Origin: Anaerolineae bacterium
GTDB lineage: Bacteria; Chloroflexota; Anaerolineae; Promineifilales; Promineifilaceae
DNA length: 6,712 nt
NCBI GenBank assembly: GCA_028284105.1
Contig: JANQSK010000974.1
Location: forward strand, 1 to 6,712
Direction: 5' to 3'
Shown: piece by piece, positions 1-4,758 of the stretch
Numbering within the stretch: position 1 is the stretch's first letter
Layout: each line of letters opens with the position of its first letter
Notes under the pieces: generated by a model
Told to the model about the DNA's origin: nothing
The model's database searches: none
The model's input: only the letters and a program-made list of their open reading frames with translations
Position numbers and translations under genes: made by a program

Positions 1-1462
1 TTTAAAGATTGGGAAACAATTAGCGACAACCCTGCAGACATTTGAATCAGCCAGCTTGGTTCATTTAGATTTACGTCCAGAAAACATCATTCTAAAACCA
101 GACAACACCATTTCACTGATTGGTGTTGCAACACCACATACAGCAGCTCTTGAAAATCGCCCTTTCTCCCAAAAATATTTAGATTACGCTTCACCAGAGC
201 AAATCGATGGCAAAGCCCCATCATCCCCAAGTAATATCTTTTCAACGGGTGTAATTCTTTATTCCTTGTTTGCGGGGCACGCGCCAAAATATCAAGTAAC
301 CAACTGGGATATTTTTTCTCAGGGAGATGATATTACATTTGAATCATTATCTAATGTTTCAAAAACTTTAAATCCAAATACGTATCAGATTGTTCGGAGA
401 TGTCTAGGTCGAAAAACTTGGGGACGCTTTGAAAATAACGGGGAACTCCTAAACGCAATCAATAATGCGATTGAGACGATTGAAACTAAGCCTGTTGAGG
501 TAAAAAAATCACCTATCCCAGTTAGCCTGCCTCAAGATAATCGCGTCCTCTACGGTGTCGCAGCTTTGATTGCCGCGTTGATTGTCATTGGTGCCCTCGC
601 TCTCTTCCGCTCAAGACAGACCCGTTCTTTGACGAATTTCGAAGAAACGCCAGCTGGATTAACAACCGTTGAAGAAACAACAGAGTCTCCAACAAACACA
701 CCACCTCCTTCGACCAATACGCCCATCCCATTGGAAGCGACATTACTACAACCCCCTGAAGGCGCTGAGCTTAATAACCTCGACCAATTAACATTTGCAT
801 GGTCTTGGCCCCAGTCGCTTCGAGATGGGGAGCAATTTGTGCTTATTGTCAAATCAGGCAACCAAATTGTCTATCAAACAGAAGTCCAAGAACCCTCAAG
901 TAATTCAAGATTTCAACACGCCACGCCAATTGATGCATTTGCAACTCGGAGCGGTGAATATAGTTGGCAAGCCATTCTCCAATCCTCTGATGGCTCAACG
1001 CGTTATTCTTCACCAAATGGCACATTCATGGTTGTGGTCAGTACGCCAACTCCAACCGCAACCGTCTTACCAACCGAAACGCCAACTTTGACGCCAACAA
1101 TAACGAACACACCGGAACCAACAAATACACCGACCCCAGAAGTTTGTGAACCGAATCAACCACCTGGATGGGTAAGCTATGAATTTAAGGCTGGTGATCT
1201 GGTCTTTAATTTAGCTATTCAAACTGGAACAACTGTTGAACGAATTGAAGAAGTTAGCTGTGTAACTGCCTCGTCTTTGCGTGTAGGCGACACCATCTTC
1301 TTGCCAAGCCTTCCAGCAACCGAAACGCCTATTCCGCAACCCACAACACCAAGCGATAGTGGTGGGGGCGGAAATAATGGTGGTGGCGACGGCGGTGGCG
1401 GTGGCGGCGGTGGCAACCCTAATCCACCGAATAATACGCCAACTCCTCCGGGTTTGCCTTAA
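1..1462 (+). CDS. Membrane-anchored Ser/Thr kinase-like receptor (probable pseudokinase) with Ig-like and LysM ectodomain; 5' partial
   Basis: The frame is open from base 2, so the gene starts upstream; 486 residues are visible. The TTG at 56 lies inside the kinase catalytic loop and cannot be the true start. The order is: Hanks-type kinase C-lobe (HLDLRPEN at 62-85, SPEQ at 191-202, alpha-F segment SNIFSTG at 230-250), a hydrophobic membrane helix (about 545-607), a Pro/Thr linker, an Ig-like beta domain (about 737-1039; WSW, PIDAF and EYSWQAIL), a second Pro/Thr linker, a LysM domain (about 1145-1309; YEFKAGDLVFNLAIQTGTTV and LRVGDTIFLP, with two Cys), a poly-Gly run and a Pro-rich end. The kinase part should be cytoplasmic and the LysM outside, where this family binds peptidoglycan or chitin-type glycans. 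Eighteen residues after the catalytic-loop Asp, where DFG is expected, the protein reads GVA (122-130), so the metal-binding Asp is Gly. The alpha-F Asp is Asn (233-235) and the P+1 Thr is Tyr. Phosphotransfer is therefore doubtful. The N-lobe is not visible. The gene at 4759 is a paralogue. Confidence 0.9.
   Translation, partial: LKIGKQLATTLQTFESASLVHLDLRPENIILKPDNTISLIGVATPHTAALENRPFSQKYLDYASPEQIDGKAPSSPSNIFSTGVILYSLFAGHAPKYQVTNWDIFSQGDDITFESLSNVSKTLNPNTYQIVRRCLGRKTWGRFENNGELLNAINNAIETIETKPVEVKKSPIPVSLPQDNRVLYGVAALIAALIVIGALALFRSRQTRSLTNFEETPAGLTTVEETTESPTNTPPPSTNTPIPLEATLLQPPEGAELNNLDQLTFAWSWPQSLRDGEQFVLIVKSGNQIVYQTEVQEPSSNSRFQHATPIDAFATRSGEYSWQAILQSSDGSTRYSSPNGTFMVVVSTPTPTATVLPTETPTLTPTITNTPEPTNTPTPEVCEPNQPPGWVSYEFKAGDLVFNLAIQTGTTVERIEEVSCVTASSLRVGDTIFLPSLPATETPIPQPTTPSDSGGGGNNGGGDGGGGGGGGNPNPPNNTPTPPGLP
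545..607 (+). other. Transmembrane helix of the first kinase-like protein
   Basis: About 21 residues of Val, Leu, Ala, Ile and Gly (VLYGVAALIAALIVIGALAL) follow a polar juxtamembrane stretch and are followed by FRSRQTR. The segment separates the kinase fold from the Pro/Thr-rich and Ig-like/LysM part. In bacterial receptor kinases of the PknB type, this position marks the change from cytoplasm to outside. Here the positive residues follow the helix, so orientation is inferred from domain content and not from charge. Confidence 0.85.
1145..1309 (+). other. LysM domain with a Cys pair
   Basis: The segment runs from CEPNQPPGWVSYEF through KAGDLVFNLAIQTGTTVERI to SSLRVGDTIFLP. It matches the LysM pattern of a Y-x-V-x-x-GD-T-L-hydrophobic start, an I-A-x-x-x-G-T-T-V helix and a final V-G-x-x-I-x-L-P strand. 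One Cys lies just before the domain (1145-1147) and another in the middle (SCVT), which could form a disulfide outside the cell. LysM domains bind GlcNAc-containing polymers such as peptidoglycan; binding here is inferred. Confidence 0.85.
1361..1414 (+). repeat. GGN low-complexity run coding for the poly-Gly tail
   Basis: Eighteen codons, of which fifteen are Gly (interrupted by two Asn and one Asp), are built from GGT, GGC, GGG and GGA. At DNA level it is a dense series of GG and GGG runs separated by one or a few bases on the + strand, so slippage or two-tier G-quadruplex formation is possible. The protein tail continues as NPNPPNNTPTPP to the stop. A closely similar run ends the paralogue at 6574-6615. 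Confidence 0.85.
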
Positions 1463-1477
1463 TTTTTTCGCTTTATT

Positions 1478-1496
1478 GGTTGGTATTTAACCTTTT
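1478..1496 (+). terminator. Weak candidate terminator after the first kinase-like gene
   Basis: A GGTT/AACC stem of only four pairs (1478-1481 with 1489-1492) and a 7-base loop are followed directly by TTTT. It begins 16 bases after the TAA stop, which is the right place, but the stem is too short to be convincing. A 10-bp palindrome, AACTTAAGTT, follows at 1497-1506. Confidence 0.2.
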
Positions 1497-1542
1497 AACT
1501 TAAGTTTCCTTGCAACTTTTTGAATGTATCATATTCATTCAA

Positions 1543-1573
1543 TTGACAATGGCTATTTGGGACAATTTTTAGT
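1543..1573 (+). promoter_or_regulatory. Possible sigma-70-like promoter for the secreted repeat protein
   Basis: A perfect TTGACA (1543-1548) is followed after a long 19-base spacer by TTTAGT (1568-1573), which matches four of six bases of TATAAT. The spacer is longer than the usual 16-18 bases. If used, transcription would begin near 1580 and leave an untranslated leader of roughly 155 bases. The 1463-1736 gap holds no other clear promoter. Low confidence. Confidence 0.25.
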
Positions 1574-1722
1574 AGCTATTGTTAAGGTCAACGCAAGGAC
1601 AAACGTATTGTTCTCGTTCACCTAAAAAATTCGAAGATAAATCAAGGTGAGCCAATCTCAACTCTTCGTTACCTGCCACTAACAACGCCCTAACAGGAAG
1701 AGAATTGTATTGGAAGTATTTT

Positions 1723-1728
1723 GGAGGG
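1723..1728 (+). promoter_or_regulatory. Strong ribosome binding site that sets the start at 1737
   Basis: GGAGGG lies eight bases before ATG at 1737. The longer open frame could begin at TTG 1710, but then this site would fall inside the coding region, and the nine extra residues would sit before the Lys/His/Arg n-region of the signal peptide. The ATG at 1737 is therefore the better start. Confidence 0.88.
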
Positions 1729-1736
1729 AAATTGTT

Positions 1737-1826
1737 ATGAAACACTTTTCGACTCAACGCTTGAGTGGTGTTTTTATATTTTTTTCAGTTGCACTATTTC
1801 TTTTCTTCACATCTGCCGCGTCAGCA
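1737..1826 (+). other. Sec signal peptide
   Basis: The n-region carries Lys2, His3 and Arg8. The core, VFIFFSVALFLFFTSAA, is strongly hydrophobic, and A-S-A fits the -3/-1 rule for signal peptidase I, giving a cut near residue 30/31. There is no Cys at +1, so it is not a lipoprotein signal. Confidence 0.88.
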
Positions 1827-4472
1827 CTAGAATCGAATAATCAAGCTACTTGGGGAAAATTCAATCGGTTTTTCAATGTTTTGCTGATGAACCAGGCCGA
1901 AATTTCAATTGAAAAAGAAGCGCTTACCCCTGTCATAGAAGAAGGGGATCGGGCCCGATTCAAAATTACTGTTTTCAATAGCGGTACGGTTGACATTTTT
2001 GATATTTCTGTAACAGATGAGCTCGTAGCCAGCTGTGGAGATAATTTTAATCGCATCCGCCCCGATCAGTTTGAATCATATCAATGTCAAAGTGCCCCTT
2101 TAATGAATAACATGACCAATACGGCCGAAGTTTTTGGCAAGTATGGTTCTACTGCAACATTCCCTGTCAATGATTCAGATCAGGCAATGGTTGAAGTTGT
2201 TGCTCCCCAAACCAATCCATCCATCAAAATTAATAAAACAACGTCTACGCCTACCCTTTTTACGGGCCAAACGGCCGTTTTTAACATCGCTGTTACTAAC
2301 GATGGAGATGTTGCCCTAAACGATATCGTCATTGATGACCCATTGGCATCTGATTGTGATGAAGAGTTTGACACATTAGCGGTTGATCAAACGGAATCTT
2401 ATCAATGTGAATTAGCAAACATCAATGAATCATTCACTAACGTTGCATCCGTTACAGCAAACGACGGGGCCTCTGAGGTAGCTGATTCAAGCTCAGCATC
2501 GGTTACTGAGATCGAATTGGGCATCACCATTGAGAAAACGGCCGTTACACCATCAATTGGCTCAGGTGACACTGCCGAATTCATCATTCAAATTCAAAAT
2601 ATTAGTGATGTACAGCTTTTCAACGTGATTGTTGAAGATGAACTCACACCAGACTGTGATGCCAACTATTCAACGCTTCTACCTAATGCGATCCGTACAT
2701 ATGCATGTGAACTCCCCTCCGTGACCGAGAGTTTTACAAACGAAGCAACAGTGACGGGTCGAACAGGCGACTTTATCTTTGTCGATGCATCTGACACGGC
2801 AGAAGTTGAAGTCTCGGGCACTTATGACATCAGCTTGACTAAAACTGCAAGCCCTAGCGCCATTGGCATTGGTGAGATTGCTAATTTTGATTTTGTCATT
2901 AAGAACACAGGCAGTTTGCCGCTTGAAAACGTTTCGATGAATGACCCCGACGCCCCAATTTGCAACGAACCCAATCTTGGTGATTTAGATGCGGGTGAAA
3001 CGATTGAATTTTCTTGTCAAATTGCAGGTCTTGTGACGAACCTCACCAATACGGCCGTTGTGAAAGCCGATACTGGGTCAGGCAATGAGGTAAGTGATTC
3101 TTCAACGGACACCATCGTTGTCAACAATCCAGCCGTCAGCATTTCAGTCGATCCATCTTCACAAACCATTGATTTTGGGAATGCAGCCGCTTTTGACGTC
3201 ACCATTGAGAATACAGGTAATCGTCTTCTCACTTCAGTTTCTGTAACCTCATCAAGCGTTCCAGATTGCACGCGAAATGTAGCAAACATCGCATTTAACA
3301 GCAGTCGATCATTTACATGCATTGCCTCAAATGTTCAAGATGATTTTGTTAATGATTTGACCGTCACAGCCACTGGGGCTAACCAACAAGTATCTGATTC
3401 AACATCTGCCATTGTTCAAGTAGAAAACAATTCAAACATCGTTGTAGCAATTTCCCCCAGCTTACAAACACTCCTATTAGGGGACAACAACAACGATGAT
3501 GCTGAATTTACGATTTTTATTTTCAACAATGGCACTGCTACGCTAAATAATTTAGAAGTGACAAGCGCTTTAGTCCCATCTTGCAACAGAACCTTATCTG
3601 TGATGCCACCACAATTTGTGGTGGACTTTGAGTGTGAAGCACCCAATGTCACCAGCGCATTTATCAACACGCTAGTCGTATCGGCAACACCAGAAGGAAG
3701 CAATACACCAATCGAAAACACAGGCTTAGCGATTGTCGATGTAGCGGGCATTGATATCTCAATCATCCCTGATACTAATCAAATGGCTTCACCAGGTGGA
3801 TTGGTCTCGTTTAATGCCACCATCGATAATGTTGGCTCCACCGATGTTTTACTCCAATCCATTACGGGCGCTTTTATCAATTCCCAAACGGACCCCGTCA
3901 ATGCCCCCCTAGTGAACAGCAATTGCCAGGAAAATTTGAGCATTTTGGCAGGTCAAACTTATGTCTGTTCATTTGAAATCGATGTATCAGGCAGCTCTGG
4001 TGATTATGATGTTGAAATCAAGGCCAATGTGACATCCAGCGGATTAAATTTCTCAAATACGGCCGTTGAAACTATCAACATCGCACCTCCTCCAGAAACA
4101 ATAATTTTTCTGCCGATGATCATTCGAGATCGTCCTGAAGAACCAAATGATGTTTGTACAGAGGCACTTCCAATCAACACCGACATTCAATATCAATTCT
4201 TACCAGATGATAAGAATGATCTGTTCACCTTTGATTTAACACAAACATCAAATCTTGAGATTCGCTTGACCAATTTCACCCCGCAAGCAGGTCAGATTGT
4301 GCTGTATCGAGGTGATTGTTCTGCCCCGGTTGTTGTGGCTAACAATGGTAATGTCAGCGCGTCTAAGACGATTTCGGTACAAAATCAGCCGGCCGGTACG
4401 TACATCATTCTTATTGTTAATGATGGTGCATTAAGCACAACGCCGTATAATTTAATAGTAGATACAAATTGA
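1737..4472 (+). CDS. Secreted repeat protein with seven DUF11-like domains and a C-terminal PPC-like domain
   Basis: The product has 911 residues from the ATG at 1737. A signal peptide (1 to about 30, likely cut after SAASA) is followed by a short spacer and seven beta-sandwich repeats at about 54-156, 161-259, 261-361, 363-462, 465-562, 566-669 and 671-782. Typical repeat motifs are GDTAEFIIQIQN, the LFNVIVEDEL strand, and a closing FTN-x-A-x-V strand. This is the DUF11 style, or the related Cys-bearing DUF7507 style. Each repeat has two Cys 14-18 residues apart, probably a disulfide. A linker with FLPMIIRD (791-798) leads to a PPC-like domain (about 802-911; EEPNDVC, DLFTFDL, AGTYIILIVND). 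No catalytic motif is visible, nor any sortase signal or C-terminal membrane helix, so the protein is probably released or held non-covalently. A structural or adhesive role is inferred. The gene lies between two receptor-like kinase-fold genes and appears to have its own terminator. Confidence 0.9.
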   Translation: MKHFSTQRLSGVFIFFSVALFLFFTSAASALESNNQATWGKFNRFFNVLLMNQAEISIEKEALTPVIEEGDRARFKITVFNSGTVDIFDISVTDELVASCGDNFNRIRPDQFESYQCQSAPLMNNMTNTAEVFGKYGSTATFPVNDSDQAMVEVVAPQTNPSIKINKTTSTPTLFTGQTAVFNIAVTNDGDVALNDIVIDDPLASDCDEEFDTLAVDQTESYQCELANINESFTNVASVTANDGASEVADSSSASVTEIELGITIEKTAVTPSIGSGDTAEFIIQIQNISDVQLFNVIVEDELTPDCDANYSTLLPNAIRTYACELPSVTESFTNEATVTGRTGDFIFVDASDTAEVEVSGTYDISLTKTASPSAIGIGEIANFDFVIKNTGSLPLENVSMNDPDAPICNEPNLGDLDAGETIEFSCQIAGLVTNLTNTAVVKADTGSGNEVSDSSTDTIVVNNPAVSISVDPSSQTIDFGNAAAFDVTIENTGNRLLTSVSVTSSSVPDCTRNVANIAFNSSRSFTCIASNVQDDFVNDLTVTATGANQQVSDSTSAIVQVENNSNIVVAISPSLQTLLLGDNNNDDAEFTIFIFNNGTATLNNLEVTSALVPSCNRTLSVMPPQFVVDFECEAPNVTSAFINTLVVSATPEGSNTPIENTGLAIVDVAGIDISIIPDTNQMASPGGLVSFNATIDNVGSTDVLLQSITGAFINSQTDPVNAPLVNSNCQENLSILAGQTYVCSFEIDVSGSSGDYDVEIKANVTSSGLNFSNTAVETINIAPPPETIIFLPMIIRDRPEEPNDVCTEALPINTDIQYQFLPDDKNDLFTFDLTQTSNLEIRLTNFTPQAGQIVLYRGDCSAPVVVANNGNVSASKTISVQNQPAGTYIILIVNDGALSTTPYNLIVDTN
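1896..4082 (+). repeat. Seven tandem DUF11-like protein repeats
   Basis: The units cover roughly 1896-2204, 2217-2513, 2517-2819, 2823-3122, 3129-3422, 3432-3743 and 3747-4082, about 98-112 codons each. Conserved features are an opening strand (ISIEK, IKINK, ITIEK, ISLTK, VSISV, VVAIS, ISIIP), an N-x-G or similar turn, the first Cys, the second Cys after an aromatic residue (YQC, YQC, YAC, FSC, FTC, FEC, YVC) and a closing N-x-A/V strand. The units are diverged at DNA level, so this is an old duplication. Units 1-4 are more alike than 5-7; unit 7 has extra sequence before its first Cys. Confidence 0.85.
4109..4132 (+). other. FLPMIIRD-type linker between repeats and PPC-like domain
   Basis: A short hydrophobic strand, FLPMIIRD (residues 791-798), follows APPPETII and precedes RPEEPND. 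Similar [FY]LP-hydrophobic-[RK] strings are common in secreted Chloroflexota proteins, next to repeat or PPC-type domains. This is recalled family style, not a search result. Its function is unknown to me. Confidence 0.55.
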
Positions 4473-4588
4473 TGATACTCATTCATGAGGTGAGACTATG
4501 CATTAAAAATCGCAATCTCATCCTACAAGAATGACTCTTCAATAACAAATTGGGAGATTCAACGCAATCGTCCAAAATAAAATAAATT

Positions 4589-4620
4589 GTAAAAAGGTTT
4601 GTGAACACAAACCTTTTTAC
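4589..4620. terminator. Rho-independent terminator, perfect 15-bp hairpin
   Basis: The arm GTAAAAAGGTTTGTG (4589-4603) pairs without mismatch with 4606-4620 across an AA turn (in practice a GAAC tetraloop). An A run on the 5' side and a T run on the 3' side put a U-tract in the RNA from either strand, so it could act in both directions. It lies 117 bases after the stop of the repeat protein and 139 bases before the next start, so it probably separates the two transcripts. A small ACTGCT/AGCAGT hairpin (4619-4635) overlaps its last two bases. Confidence 0.85.
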
Positions 4621-4721
4621 TGCTGTAATAGCAGTTCATCGAATATGAAGAAATCGAGAATGTAAGAAACCTCGAAAGGGTTCAATTCGATAATTTTTAA
4701 GATTGGTACCCAACTCGAGTA

Positions 4722-4751
4722 TTGGTTTTGAATCAGGGTGTACCCTAAAAT
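4722..4751 (+). promoter_or_regulatory. Candidate promoter directly in front of the second kinase-like gene
   Basis: TAAAAT (4746-4751) matches five of six bases of the -10 consensus. TTGGTT lies 18 bases further upstream (4722-4727) as a weak -35. The -10 ends seven bases before ATG at 4759, which would put the transcript start at or next to the start codon. No Shine-Dalgarno-like sequence is seen before this ATG, so a leaderless mRNA is possible. Confidence 0.4.
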
Positions 4752-4758
4752 AATCTAA

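Noticed and set aside
56..58. TTG as the start of the first gene
   Set aside because: It lies one codon before the His of the catalytic loop HLDLRPEN, and the frame stays open to the left edge. The gene is cut by the window and does not begin here.
1033..1144. Pro/Thr repeat DNA considered as a tandem repeat or CRISPR-like array
   Set aside because: The repetition is at codon level (TPTPT linkers) with varied codons and irregular unit length. There are no regular spacers.
1710..1712. TTG as the start of the secreted repeat protein
   Set aside because: The GGAGGG site at 1723-1728 and the ATG at 1737 give a normal signal peptide, whereas the TTG has no ribosome binding site at a suitable distance.
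1569..1757. Reverse-strand 62-codon open frame, partly protein-like in composition
   Set aside because: It overlaps the ribosome binding site and start of a well-supported gene on the + strand, has no clear ribosome binding site, and matches no family I know.
3017..3766. Reverse-strand open frames of 101 and 116 codons inside the repeat protein
   Set aside because: They are antisense to a gene with clear domain structure and their products show no recognisable motif. They follow from the codon use of the + strand gene.
4475..4540. Inverted CTCAT/ATGAG and GATGAG-like elements after the repeat-protein stop
   Set aside because: Stems are about five pairs, with no T-run. The perfect hairpin at 4589-4620 explains termination better.
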